NCBI GenBank assembly: GCA_963969345.1
Contig: OZ017770.1
Location: 4,473,246 to 4,537,245 of the forward strand
Direction: 5' to 3'
Source: Turbatrix aceti
Taxonomy: Eukaryota > Nematoda > Chromadorea > Rhabditida > Panagrolaimidae
DNA: 64,000 bases
Shown here: positions 49,505 through 61,824 of the stretch, piece by piece
How the letters are laid out: every line of letters starts with the position of its first letter
How positions within the stretch are numbered: position 1 is the stretch's first letter
Translations under genes and position numbers: made by a program
The notes under the pieces: model-generated
What the model was told of the DNA's origin: nothing
Seen by the model: the letters and a program-made list of their open reading frames with translations, nothing else
Databases searched by the model: none

Positions 49505-51067
49505 TTACGAAGTACTGCTTTGTTTCCAAGAATTTAGCAGGAATGCAAAAAGTGGATCGGTGTTTGCAGCGTTTAATGCAAGATTTGACAACTCCGGATT
49601 CGACGCCAGCAATGGATTTGTTCCATCCTGCAAAGTGCTTTGCAGGTGCGAAAGAATACTGGAAGACGATGGTTGCGTAAGCAGGGATAGAAACGGATTC
49701 CCTGGGTTTACGGCCGGTACGCCATCCTTTGCGGCATCGGAATTTGCGTTCTGAATATAAAATTGATTTAAATTAATTTGGTCTACCCAAAACTGATGAT
49801 ACCGACCTGCTTTTGCATCTGAAGTTCATTTATGTGATTAGCGAGCATGCGTTCGAAATTTGCTTTTGCGTCAGAATTTGCATATGGTGGAACAGGCACT
49901 GACGGAGGCATTATTGTAGGCTGAAAAGTCGGTGCAGACTGCGTGAGCGGAGGTATCATGCCAGGGAAGAGAGGCATCGAGGCTGATAATTGAAGCGGTA
50001 AACCGGAAACCGGAGCATGCATGTGCGAAAGTGAGGGTCTAATTGGAGCCATAGGTTGTTGAACTAAATTTCTTCGAATCGGTGGTGCTATGCTTGTAGG
50101 ACAGGGAAAGTGTGGTCCGAATGCCAGCCTGGGATGCGATGAGCTACCGAGGTTTCTCAATTCCATTGAACCTGGAAAAGGAGCATTTCCCCGTATGGGA
50201 ACGCTATCAGAAGCAGAAGACGTCTTGCGACCTGTAAATGCATTCCCATGGTCGACGTTAATCAAATCCAAACGCTGGGGAGCGCCAGCAATGTAAGTAG
50301 CACGCTTAACCAAATCATCTGGTTCCTAAAATAGAAATGCAACATTTTAAAAGAATCTGACAACATCATACTTCGTTATTGAAAGCATAAGAGCGTTTCC
50401 TGCAAGTCGGTATAAAGTTCGAGTCCATTGATGATGTAGATGCTTTGCCACCAGGTGTTGGTAACTTAGCAAGTCGTTTCTGTCGCCGTATTTTCTCTTC
50501 GGTAAGCCAGGCTTCAAACGGCGCTGTCGTGTTTATCACTGGGGGAACAGTAGTAGGGGATGAATGAGTAGAAAGAACAGTTGAATTGTGAGATTCGACG
50601 TTAGGAGAAGATGGCTCGGTGTGAATAGTTGGCGGCAAAGATTGCTGAAAAAAGACCACTGTTAAGCATCTTACGGCACATGTTCCTATACATATTTTTC
50701 AAAAATAATGCAATGATAACGAAAGTCATGTGATGCTAAGAAACAAGGTAGGCAATGCAACAAAAAAAATTATTATATGCTGGCGCACCTTGTTTGTGCG
50801 TGAAGTCTCCTGGGCCCAATTAAGCTCGCAAATTGTGTTTTTGCTTGCCATTCGTAGCAAATAATGAGTGAAACAAAAACTCTAATGGGTAAACAAAAAA
50901 CCTAACAAAAAATAAGGGTACGAACCGGCACAAAATTATGGTAACATGAAAACAAGCTAATTAAAACTCACCTCATTTGAAGACGAAGAAGAAGCGGCTT
51001 CCCATTTGTTATTATCCATGTAGAATTTGGTAACCGCGGCCCACGGAAGAAGTGTGTCTGTCGACAT
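49505..51067 (-). CDS. Pro/Ser-rich protein, unrecognised, with a short WH1/EVH1-like N-terminus
   Basis: Minus-strand exons 51067-50972, 50881-50789, 50644-50372, 50325-49807 and 49750-49505 join in phase to 408 residues. The N-terminus (LLPWAAVTKFYMDNNKWEAA) loosely recalls the first strands of an EVH1/WH1 fold, but the rest of that domain is missing, so I do not assign it. The middle has a charged patch (FEAWLTEEKIRRQKRLAKLP), then a long proline/serine/methionine-rich stretch (residues about 180-300), a possible short helix (FERMLANHINELQMQKQ), and an Asn/Leu/Ser-rich C-terminus. Composition suggests an intrinsically disordered regulatory or RNA/chromatin scaffold protein; that is inference. 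The first two exons are less certain than the last three. On the minus strand AATAAA overlaps the stop codon. Confidence 0.6.
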
Positions 51068-53367
51068 GTATCGCCTTGTATCCCGTATTTGTAATATATT
51101 TTGCTTGTCAGTTGTCTAAAAAACAAAATAGGTAAATTTTCAAAATATTCCGCGACCGCTCAAAGCACACTACACATTAAAAACAAAACTTTATATCAAA
51201 AAATAAAAACAAAAAGTCAAATATGTTATTGAGAATCTGTTAATTAAAACATTGAAAACAGAAATATAAAGGCAAAGTCGCACATACAAGGCACGTAGAA
51301 AACAACGACTGGTCTTTTTGATTTCAATGAACTTGGAAAAAACGTGCACGCTCGCCTATGCTCCCTAAAAACACGTAGTCGAATGCAATTGCAGAGTTCA
51401 CATCGAACAAAACACAGCACAGTTTTTGAAAAAAGACACTCCCCACGGTGAAAAAAAGCGGCGTGCCCCCGAAAATGATCGAAGATCATCGCACTATTAA
51501 GAAATATAATTCATCACGGTTGCACAGTAATTTGGATGTGCTCGGTACAAAACCGAGTGCGTCCTACATGAGGAATAAATTGCATTTAGAAAAAGCACAC
51601 ACGATGAATGCAAAACAACTAAGCAGTCTTTTCAGGGTTCATTTAGACCAATACACAACGGATTTTTTGCAGTTGTCGCTTTCACGTCAATAAAAAGGGG
51701 CACTCGCCTTGTTATTGCAGGTTCGTAGCAAAATGAGGGCAGTCAGACTGAACGATTTGATTGTTGCAATATGCGTATATACAGCAATGTCAAATATTTG
51801 AATCTCCGTACCATCTTCCGACTGCTGAAACGTTCGGTAGAAAGATGCAAAGCAAAAAAGACTGAAACCGAGCGGATGAGTTTTTTTGTTTGCGCTTGTT
51901 TGGTTCATTTCGCATGACAAAAATGTGCTGATAACTGCTCAACAACTAAACCTCCATAAAAAAACCAGTTAACGTTTTTTTTTCGGAAGGCTGTAAATGA
52001 CCTAGAGAATGATTTGCCGAGTCATGCTCTTCAGTGTCACCATATCTCTCAACTGGTTGAACTCTGCGGTTTTTGCTTTCGTCAATCATCTATCAAGGGG
52101 GAAAAAGAACGGATAGTGGTGTTGTCGTTGTCAACCCGATTCAAAGTCCATACGTATTATAGGGCTAAAAAAGGAAAGGAAGAAACAAATATCAGACAGA
52201 AAAAAAAATTTATGTCATATTCAATACTTTAACGTAAAAGCACAGTGAGAAATTTGTATCCTTCTACCTCAGATGACGTTCACAATACAACGTGATAAAT
52301 ACTTGTGTTTTAGTAATCCATCACTCAATATATAATGCATAGCACACCAATTACCGCCTAAAATTACTACTTACAAATGAGAATAATAATTACTTGAAAC
52401 ACAGTGCGCTACTGCACATTGTGACGACAGGATGAATTTTTTGAAGACAACCCATTAGGCGACAACAGTGTTTTTGTGAAGATTATGACACACACGACAG
52501 ACATTTCAGTTACTGATACAGACGCAAAACAAAGCACAAAATAAAAAGTTATATCCACGGTTTGACAAGAACGTGTGTAGGAGATTTCAAATTAGACAAA
52601 CAAAACTTGTTTCAGATGAATATCACAACGCGAAGAAAAAGTGAGCAAGCAATCCACAACAACACCTTTTTTTAAATCTTGTTTAAACCTTGTTTAGAAA
52701 AACTAAGATATTTATGTATTCTCGTTGTTAATCTATTTATTTCATTATCACTATGTTTCTTAATTTATCGAAACTAAGGGATAAAAAATACATGAGACAA
52801 TGAATGCGTTGTCGTTATTCGGTAACGACCATCGTATTAGGATATTCTCAAAATTAGAAGACTCACAAAGCTGTCTACAACCCCCTAAAAATTGCCCTAT
52901 CAAATTTGAGAAAATCCTGATTTATATTTTTGCATCTTCAGGAATATAAAATTCATTCAATAATTTTATCCGACGATTTTGCATCTGCTGGGATGCCCCC
53001 AACGAAATAGGCGATAAAAATTTTTGTTATTTTGAACGCTTAAAGGTCATTCCGGATGATTACTATCACATTCGATCGTTTTTGGGGCGGATATGCCTGA
53101 CATCACTCCGTTGGGCAGCGCATACCTACTACATGTATGAGAGTGCTGTCTTCCTATAATACTCGAATCATTCAATGAAAACATAAAAACCCCAAGAAAG
53201 ACTCGCACTCTTCAACTGTATTTCTCATTGTCAAGATTGCTTTCAAGTATTTCTTGACTATGTTGGCTTATTGTTAGATTAGAACAGTTTATCCCTTTGA
53301 TGTACACCATTTCATTATGTGTATCGCCTGTATTAAGAGTGCCACCGGTTACAATCCTTAGCCGACT
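51068..53367. other. Interval of about 2.3 kb
   Basis: A TTTTTTAG acceptor ends at 51119 (minus strand), just before the first exon of the Pro/Ser-rich gene, so the 5' UTR begins there. Possible but unproven exon-like frames are at 51713-51828 (minus, after TTTCAG) and 51448-51693 (plus). Otherwise AT-rich with no supported feature. Confidence 0.4.
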
Positions 53368-53592
53368 TTATAGGCTTCTGTTGCTAAAATAGCAAGTAAA
53401 TAATAACTCTAATTAAACTTACGTCATGCCTGCTTTATAAAGAATTACTGCTGGCTGAGACATAAGATTATTTGTACTACTCATAAACTTAGCGTATGTA
53501 CTATTTTCCAGCGTCAACGCAGCAGTCATATAATTTGCTTCATAGAAAAGCTTTGCAAGCGTCACAAACACGAAAAAAACGTGCGATCCCAT
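53368..53592 (-). CDS. Possible small secreted peptide (61 residues), unrecognised
   Basis: Minus-strand exons 53592-53423 and 53383-53368 join in phase across a 39-bp intron (GTAAGT...TTTTAG). The N-terminus MGSHVFFVFVTLAKLFYEA could be a signal peptide. The remainder is short, with a single lysine near the end and no cysteine. Canonical splice sites and a signal-like start argue for a gene; the short length and tiny last exon argue for caution. No family is recognised. Confidence 0.35.
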
Positions 53593-54756
53593 CTTGATTT
53601 TTTGGTTCTATTCTGTCACAAAAATAATCAACACATGGTAAAAAGACGTAATGCAATGCTGTACTTTTGTCTACGTTTAATAAGGCCATCAACCGTCAGA
53701 TTAAAAAAAACCAATAGAAATAAATAACGAAAAGTTTGATATTTAATTGTTTTGCTTGCTCAACCAACACTTTGCACTTTTGAACCCGAAGTGAGCCCAT
53801 GGAGAAAACAGAAAAGTGCAGCGATGCGATTGGGTGCTCAAAGATCATATTGCTTCAATGCGTTTTTCCATTGTTCCTTTCAAATGATATATTCAGGGAG
53901 TTGCTCGACAAATTTGCAAGACCTTCCAGTTTCCTGAACAAATGCATGATACACAGAATCGCCCAAACTGTTACACAAAATTATCAAGCTTAAGTAAAAA
54001 ATTATATTTGTTAATTACGGAGTGTTATACACACCGCAAACAGTAAAGCACCGGAAGTAAACTTTTCATACGTGTTGGTCTTAAAAAGACGCATTTTATA
54101 CACAGCTGAAACACGACGTTACAAAAACAAGATTTGCAGTACTACTAATATCGTTTATAATTTATTTTCCTCGTTTGGTGTGTTTTGCTTTTTATAAACT
54201 TTTAAACTCCGCCGTTGTATTAATAGGAATTGAGCTTATTATACGTTCATGGTCTTTTCAATCGAATTTTGCTCCTTTGCGTTGCATGAAAAAACGGAAA
54301 ATACCAGAACATTTTTTTTGCACTGTTGACACACGAAAAGTGCGAACTATTTTATTTGTCTTTCTTGTGCAAAAGATTAATCAGACCGTTCAGGTCAATT
54401 TTAATGATTTTATCAATTAGCAGTTATAAAAGCAGCTTGAAAAATCAATTCATTGAGGCAAGGTGTTGGTTTAAAAAATGATAAAATGCTGAGTGGTAAA
54501 ACAGCTGTTAAGACTTGAAGCATGCTTAGTCAAAATCCGCATTCGATTGATCGTCGTTGCAGCAATAAAATTTTTTTTTGTTTTTTCGTTCGTGCACGAG
54601 TGATTTACCTCTAATGCTTAGATACTCAGTGCATTTGCGTATGTAGTAAGGAAATTGCTTGTATTCCGCAGACTTTGTATGTATACGTTTTATCGATCGT
54701 GTATATATGTAAATGTGCAAACTGTTTTAGAATAGCTGGTAAATGCAAATTGCATA
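53593..54756. other. Upstream region of the Neuralized-type gene
   Basis: AT-rich. A plus-strand frame of 81 codons at 54175-54420 shows no gene-like feature. No TATA box or acceptor is evident next to the start at 54757. Confidence 0.4.
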
Positions 54757-56435
54757 ATGGATGAGCGACGACGGCTATATAATCATGGAACATGTCACGT
54801 CCCGAAGCCAGCACTTTGTTTTCTTTCTAAAAACAGCGGAGTCTTAATTCAAAAAGCCGGCAAGGACGCTATTATTTTCTCGACGCCGGCTATACTTTTC
54901 ACCAATAGGTACGACATTCGTTACATGAATATTCTTGCATGCAATGCTTTTTTCAGACCCATAATTGAGAATGAATCCATCATGGCATACGTAGAAAAAA
55001 CGTCTGATACAGTATTGGATGTCATAATTAGTGTAACAAGCAACAATTTGACCGCACATGATTACACTTTTCCGTGAGTGAAAGCATATCCCCCACTTAT
55101 GCAACTTCCGTACTTTTAGCAATGCTTTTTCTGAACATAACGGTTTTTGGTGTTCCGAGTTGAGGCTTCTAAAAGATCATACAGACATTCAATGCCTCTT
55201 GAAGCAAAATACATGTTTGATAAAATATGGAGGAAAAGAGAAAAGTATACGTCTTTCGCCGACATCTAGCATCCTCTACCTCGTAATTATGCTCAAATCC
55301 GTTGTTTCCGACGGGTTTTGCAGGGTGAAATTTATGGGTAAGTATAACGTCGGCGTAATAGCCACTTGTCAAAACTGACGTGGCTGTTCTAGACGAAATC
55401 GAAATGAGAGACTCAAACGTTTCGCCGCCGCAATTTTTTGATACAGTACTCCAACGAGAAAGTGAATGGCATGCTAGATACCGAAACGTAACAGAGCCAC
55501 TGCCACGATCTGATGACCGAAGAGATGAAGAAATTATTCCATACGAGTTTTCCACGACAGTGGGATGTTCTATTCATCGATTTGACGAGCACAGCGTGAT
55601 ACGAACGGCCCTTCAGACAGATCGAGGTTACTGTTTCTTAGACAGACCACTTCAGTTAAATGAAATGCTGGCAGTCAAGGTGAGATTCACAAAAGTAGCA
55701 AACATGCGAGCATTACGATTTCAGATCATGGCAGTCAAGACTGAATACAGAGGATGCATGACTTTTGGTCTAACCACCTGCGATCCTTCTACCATCGATC
55801 CTGAGTCTTTGCCTGTCGATGCATTCGACCTGCTCCAGCGCTCTGAGTACTGGACAGTCATCAAAAATGTTGGATTTTACCAACGTCAAGGCACAATCCT
55901 CGAATTCGTCATTGAACCGTCTGGCAGAGTTACCATGACTCTCGATGGCAGCATTAGCCAGTTTTTGATGTGCGTGGACGCATCGGTTCCTCTGTACCCG
56001 TTCTTCGACCTCTACGGCAGCGTGGCGGGAATCACCTTAATTCCTCCGCAATCAAGCTTTCCCCTTTTCTCACGATCCAGCTCAGACGTCAACTTTGACC
56101 TGGACAATATCCCCGATTCCCACGAAGCTTTTAGAGCCGTTGACTCGGTTGTAAACGTTCCTTTCGTTGTGCCGGACGACGACCCGAGACCCTCAACAAG
56201 CCAGGTTCCTGCACAAACTTTGCTCTCAAAAGTGCCATCGTCTTCGGAAAATACGGAATTGAAAAGCCCCTCCGAATGCATTATCTGCATGTCAAACCCC
56301 GTGGCAACCGTGATTTACCGGTGTGGGCATGCTTGCTTTTGCAGTGGATGCGCAGATAGCGTACGGTCACAAAGCCATACATGTCCGGTTTGCAGACAAG
56401 CTATTCTCGACATAATACCTTTTTATTGTCCATAA
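54757..56435 (+). CDS. Neuralized-type E3 ubiquitin ligase (two NHR domains plus RING)
   Basis: Exons 54757-54908, 54957-55073, 55120-55337 and 55393-56435 encode 509 residues. The second NHR domain is clear (GCSIHRFDEHSVIR, FLDRPLQLNEMLAVKVRF, FGLTTCDPSTI, VPLYPFFDLYGSVAGITLI). A first, strongly diverged NHR domain precedes it (ILFTNRPIIENESIMAYVE, NGFWCSELRLL). The C-terminus is a RING finger of Neuralized type: CIICMSNPVATVIYRCGHAC, then CPVCRQAILDII. Neuralized proteins ubiquitinate Delta/Serrate-type Notch ligands and promote their endocytosis. NHR-NHR-RING order and 509 residues fit NEURL1 orthologs. The first NHR domain has lost many usual residues and may no longer bind ligand. AATAAAG near 56493 is a likely poly(A) signal; the next gene starts 272 bp downstream. 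Confidence 0.9.
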
Positions 56436-56706
56436 CAAGGGGGTTTTGTCGATTGCCCTCAGTCTTATTCGTATTTTTGTCTGGAAAAGCAAAATAAAGA
56501 TTCAAACACATGTGAACTCATCGAATTCATTCAATTACTGTCACATAAATTTTCTAAAGTGTCGCGAGCGAGCTTACCAGCATTGAATTGTGGTTTGCAT
56601 CTGTTGCCCACTTGTTGATTTGTGTTGCCATCGGTAAGGCTTTGTTCTATTGTTAGAGTTAAATACCTAGTATCCGCTTTCTATTTCTAACTATTTTTTT
56701 TTTGTC

Positions 56707-57404
56707 ATGACGCCATCTCACAACAACCTCGAAAATCGGCCCCGTACGAGCTTTACCATGGCTCAGACACAGGTCCTGGAACACGCATTTAACCAGACTT
56801 ATTATCCATCGGCGGCTGTAAAAAGAGCCATTTCGAACGAGCTTCACATTCCGGAAGATCGCGTTACTGTAAGATAATGTTTACTCTTAATGTGCTTTAT
56901 TGCCTTTTTTAGGTGTGGTTTCAAAACCGACGATCTCGAGAACGCCGGAGGTCGAAGAAGAAATACGAAGCCGGGAACAAAGTCACCACCAATGCAATGC
57001 CACCCAGCAAACGCTGTCCTTTTAGCGAAGCTGTACCAAAATTACCGAATGCAGTTGAGTTTTACGAAGGACAAACATGGGTGACACATGCGCAACAATC
57101 GTGCTATGTTGACAGCCATCTGATACAGCCACTCTCAAATTCTCCCTTGCATTTTCATGCTGATTATTACAAATTGTCGAGCGTCAATTTTGTCTCGCAT
57201 CCTAATGACGTATACATAGCAGAGACAAGTGACCGTACTTTGCCGGCGAACGCAAGTTGGCCCTTTACGTACGAAGACACGTCTGCTCTCCCTTGGTGGA
57301 ATAAATGCGAACGTTCAACCGCTTTTCCGGATTCCAAGAATGGCACATACAATCATCCCCTGACGTATGGATATGACACGCAAACCACTCTGCATTATCC
57401 CTGA
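56707..57404 (+). CDS. Divergent paired-like homeodomain protein
   Basis: Exons 56707-56868 and 56913-57404 encode 217 residues. The homeodomain is near 12-71: RPRTSFTMAQTQVLEHAFNQ, then YYPSAAVKRAISNELHIPED and VWFQNRRSRERR, with Gln at position 50 and the invariant W48, F49, N51 and R53. The helix-3 end SRERRRSKK replaces the usual AKWRK, and the intron splits the codon before V47, a common site in paired-like genes. The C-terminal 145 residues are rich in aromatic and polar residues without a known domain such as OAR. The homeodomain begins almost at the N-terminus, so an upstream exon may be missing. Likely a DNA-binding developmental regulator; I cannot name an ortholog. Confidence 0.82.
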
Positions 57405-58444
57405 TCCGACACTACAAACAATTGTCAAAGGAAAACGTGAAAAGCGCGAACCGAACTATAATAAATGCCATTTCTTTTTTTTCCTTTTTTGACGTACTTT
57501 ATTGCAAATTGTGTCTGCATGTTTCGTTTACCTTCACGCCACTTTCTTCCACTAATTTGTGCCTTATTTTTGTACACCTATCTTATTGTCTCCGTTTAGC
57601 TGAATTGTGCAGCCAATGAACGAGACAAATGCAGCCAAAAACTTTCAAAGAGTTGACTGACACAGTGTAATTTTTGCCTCACTGAAAATTAAAGTGTTCC
57701 TTCTTCCTAGACGGAAGAGGACAAATGATAAATATATGCACAAGGTGATAAATGACAAATATAAAGGGGCCACTTGCACTTCTCAATTTCACAATGCTGG
57801 GGCGGATATTTTTTGTATAATAGAACGACCAATCATCTGGCTAAACTCTTTCGTTAAGAATGTACGTATTACGTAAAACTACGTGCAACAAAACTGTTTT
57901 CAAGAGTCGAAACGAGAGCTTTTCTTCCATTTTGTACCATTCTGTCACACAATTTTTTTGCACTTTAGAGGCTTTCTTGTGGTCCTCAACCTGTGTAACA
58001 TAAGAAACCCCGTTGTTGGCGAAGCCAGACAGTGCCATTGTTGCACATATTTTTCCTTTCTTTGGCAAAAATTGAATACGGGCTCTCAATGTGCTGCGAA
58101 TACGACTAGTTGTAGTAATTCTCATTTGCTTATTCCTTTCTCCTGTTTGATTTTTTATGCTGCATCAGATTTTGTGCCTGCCATGGTGAAAAATGAGGCG
58201 TCTCATGTGTTCTTTTCAGGGTACAATTAACCTTGAAGCACTTTGTGAAACTGCGCAGACGTTACGTGACCCGCCCCTAAGTAGCTCTCCTCCTCCCCAA
58301 GGCGTTATGATTATAAATTATTTTGCAAGCCAGCATCTAGCCATTTATAAAAGAAGCTTGTCTTTGCTTTTGAAACGCCCAGTAAATAGCCGAGAAGTCT
58401 GCGAGTCCTTGTTCTGTCCTGATCGTTGGTTTTAGAGTACTGTG
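57405..58444 (+). other. Upstream region of the insulin-like gene
   Basis: About 1 kb without a supported ORF. A 115-codon frame at 57883-58230 lacks gene features. The final 100 bases hold the TATA box listed separately. Confidence 0.45.
58343..58351 (+). promoter_or_regulatory. TATA box of the insulin-like gene
   Basis: CATTTATAAAAGAAGC lies about 95 bases before the insulin-like start codon, the right distance for a core promoter with a short leader. A GC-rich motif (GACCCGCCCC) lies about 75 bases further upstream. Confidence 0.55.
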
Positions 58445-58849
58445 ATGGAACTGCTAAGATTAAGCTGTATCCTCATCGTGGCATCTCAACTCGTGGAAAG
58501 CCATCTGGATACAGCCTTCGACGGGTATTTGTACAATATCGACGACAACATTGTTGGGTATGAAGTTCCCCCCAAGCGTGAAGCACCCGTTCGTCTTTGT
58601 GGAAAGAAGCTCATCAAAGAAACTATGGAACTGTGCAACAATTGCATTCATCCGCCAAGCAATGGACCGGCTCTGAAGCGTTCAGACTTGCAGCAGTCTG
58701 TAGAAGAGCGTTCCCGTCGATGTAAGTATATCCAGGCGGCAGACTGACTGATGCCTTGCCGTTTTTTTTTCTTTTCAGCCCTAGGATTCGCATCATATTG
58801 CTGCACGAACGGCTGCACGATAGCGGACATCAAACAATACTGCTGCTAA
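58445..58849 (+). CDS. Insulin-like peptide precursor
   Basis: Exons 58445-58721 and 58779-58849 encode 115 residues. A signal peptide (MELLRLSCILIVASQLVESH) is followed by a B-chain region with C-x11-C in LCGKKLIKETMELC, a connecting peptide bounded by KR (in PALKRS) and RSRR, and an A chain (SYCCTNGCTIADIKQYCC) with the CC-x3-C-x8-C insulin signature. An additional cysteine ends the B chain (CNNC) and another ends the A chain (YCC). These could form a fourth disulfide, as in one nematode insulin class. The intron falls in the connecting region just after the RSRR site. The connecting peptide is about 25 residues and has convertase sites at both ends, so it probably is cut out as in vertebrate insulin. 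Acts as a secreted ligand for a DAF-2-type receptor (inferred). Confidence 0.92.
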
Positions 58850-61824
58850 ACTACTGACTGACGCCCTCGCAGAACCAGTGATCATTCTTCGTTAACTCCC
58901 GAAAGATTTGTTGTTCCTTGTGCGCATATATTCTCTAAAAAGCCATCGTGACAAATCCATGCGTTTAAAAAAATCTTGTTAACAGGAATTGGTTGTAGGC
59001 TCGATCTGATTTCTGTAATCTTGTCAAATAAAGCAAAACAGTCGTTTCCAGCCCTCGTCGGGGTACCATTTAAACAAGTCTAACTTAAAGTAACCCTAAA
59101 CGGGAATTCTCATATTCTTCTTCGACTTTTGCGTTGCGCAAAACCCTTCACTCCGTAGAGTAGTGTTGTAAGAACTGTTTATGTCTTTGTAAAAGATGAT
59201 AATAAAGGTGACAAGATTATTTGGAAGTTCTTCGCGCAAGTAACATAAACTTCCCAAAAACAACTAACCGTTGACCTGCAATGTTTGTTCTTTTATCTTG
59301 GTTATCCCCTTGATAAATAATTAACAGCAAAGATGTGAGGAATATTAAATAATCGTTTAAAAAGGACGACGTGCCTTCACTGCATTAATTCCAAAGTTGT
59401 TTTTTAGTCCAATGGCTTTCACACATGTCTGCTTCTAAGATAAAGCGAATTCTTAAAAAGTGTCTGTACTTTACTAAATGCAAAAAACTATCTGGTGACG
59501 GCTTTCGTACTCTTCGCTTTGTGGAGACGAACGGATAACGGCTAATAAGCGGAAATTGAAGGATAAACCGATACCACAGTGTGGCATTTAATCCGAGCAA
59601 AAAGGGATAAATGTAAACTTATTTTTGTCCTGCGGAAGTATTCTGTATACATTTTATCATGCAGGTAAACAAAAAGAAAAAAATTCCTTTCATTAGCGGA
59701 AATGACACTGCAGTCGGTGGAAACGGTAATGCTACCTCACCTCGCCCTTTCAGTACAAATAAGGTTGAGTGAACAATAAAGTACATTTTTTTGTCTATGG
59801 TTGGTGGTAATGCCAGGTAAGTGACCTCTTGTGTCTTGCAAGCGTTATCAACAAAGCGCATGCATTACGTGAACTTCTCTAATGCGCTCTGTGCCATTTA
59901 CGAGAGAACGCAAGAATGCGGGGTTCGCGTTTCATAGCATCGCGTTCCTTTCGTCACAAAAGGGTAGGAAGTAGCATTAGCGCACTTTTGAGTCGAATAA
60001 ACGTAAATCAAACTCGAAACGACGTGATATGGTATGCATCAATCACCTAATTAGCTTTCTTCCAAAACTCCGCGTCACTTTGTGTGGAAGAACAACTGTA
60101 TAAAATGTAAAAAATGCCTCAAAGGGGTTCATCAATATATTTCTTTGCTCATGCTAGTCGTCATCTAAAAAATGTGGACTTCGAAAAAGGAAAAAAATTG
60201 CTGGATTTAAGTCATTCAACATTTGACTTATTTGGCATTCATTGTGCATATTAAAAGTTGATATGATGTCATGAAAAAAATCTTAAAAGAAATAAAAGTA
60301 TTCCGGAGTTCGATTTTTGACGGAAGGAATGTGTCAAATTGCACTTTTTGCTTACGGAAAGGATCCAGTTGCAATAAAAAAATGCTTGGTATGTTGTGGG
60401 TATTTCTTTAAATGAGACATAAGGGGGGCCAACAGATATAATCTCCCGAATAGTATATGCACACATCTGACAACAGTAATTTTGTACCACCACATCTAGT
60501 TGACTATTTATCAAGACGAAAAAAGAATGAAAAAGGCAACGATGATTGAGGCAATTTGAGGTTGGTTCTCTCTGTTATCGCCCTTCAACGAGCGAGTCCT
60601 GATGAGTTGTTGTTGGCATACAACTCCCGTGCGAATTGCCTGTAAAACAACAAAAAGGACCTTAAACACAGACTGATAACTCCGCTGCTTCCGGAAAAGC
60701 TGCAAATTCAACGAAGCAACGACCAACAAGTTACAAAAATTCTGAGTTAGCGGTTACTACAGTACACAGAAGATATTTGACCTCGAAGAGTCGATCTATC
60801 AGTAAGTTGCGTGTACTCGTTTCAATCGTTTCTCCATGGAGTCGCCAAGAAACTGCTTGATTGCCTCAATTTGACCGCATCTGTCCTTATTCTGAAGACG
60901 CGACAACTGTCTGTCAAGCAAATTTCCGGCACCTTATTTTAACGCATCTCGCCAACCAGCAGGGCGTCCGAACAAATTGTTCAGCAACCTTCCCCGTTTT
61001 ACCGCTTTACTGAATTGTTTGCTCGTTAACACATTGACGCCATTCAACTTGGCTGGCCATCCTTGTAGCGATACGATAATTTGCCCCGGATGGCTTTGTT
61101 TAGTCGAGAACAAGATCCGAGACACAAGGACACAAGGACACGAACCTTGAATGATCTCACGCTTTGTTTCGCGCAGTTATAATAATTACTCTGGATGTAC
61201 AGTACTGTCCAAGACGCAACAGCCATATTGAGCGCCCTTACTAGGTGCATTGCGTATCCGAATTTACAAAACTGACTAATTGATGTAATATTTTGTTGAC
61301 GGGTTTCGTTAGCTAAACCGTGCTTTGTTTGCAGCCTGTTTATAGCAGTTTTCTCGGTGACACGTTAAATAGCGGTTAATTACCTCCGTTCTCGAGAACA
61401 ATCCGTTGTTCCCGCCTCCGTATTCGATCAGCTTGATTCAAATTGAATGCCATAATTTTTTTGGTGTTAGGTTTGAGAATATGCCATCCTGCCAGGTCCT
61501 TAATCCAAGCTCCTTTAACGATTTGTTAAAACGAATCACAATGATATTCGTGCCTTAAATATTGTGCATGTGTGTAAAATAAGTTAAGATGCCATTAAAA
61601 TGGGCATCACGCTTGTCCTTAGGTTACTTCAATTGGCTTGCTCTATAGTAAAGAGAACAGGCGGAGCTTTCCTTTTTTTGTGGTATACGGTAACGCGTTA
61701 GGATGCAGACACAAATAGAGATGCTCCAAAAAAACCAATATTTTGGTGACGCTGTCTCTGCATCAGGGTTGTAATCTTGTTTTGGGTAACATACTATAGT
61801 GTTTAACTCAATTTTGTTTAGGAC
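58850..61824. other. Interval of about 3 kb between insulin-like and CVC homeobox genes
   Basis: AATAAAGC near 59023 probably ends the insulin-like transcript. No other supported ORF. Near 60548-60642 inverted 8-bp ends AGGCAATT/AATTGCCT enclose a stem GAGTTGT...ACAACTC after CCTGATGA; it lacks the GAAA of a hammerhead. A TTTAG acceptor ends at 61821. Long intergenic DNA upstream of a developmental homeobox gene is probably regulatory. Confidence 0.45.

Noticed and set aside
51713..51828. Upstream coding exon for the Pro/Ser-rich gene after a TTTCAG acceptor
   Set aside because: It would need a GC donor and a 590-bp intron, and adds no recognisable domain; evidence too weak.
60548..60642. 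Hammerhead-ribozyme-like motif (CTGATGA followed by a GAGTTGT/ACAACTC stem inside AGGCAATT/AATTGCCT arms)
   Set aside because: The required GAAA after stem II is absent (the sequence reads CCGTG), so the catalytic core cannot form.
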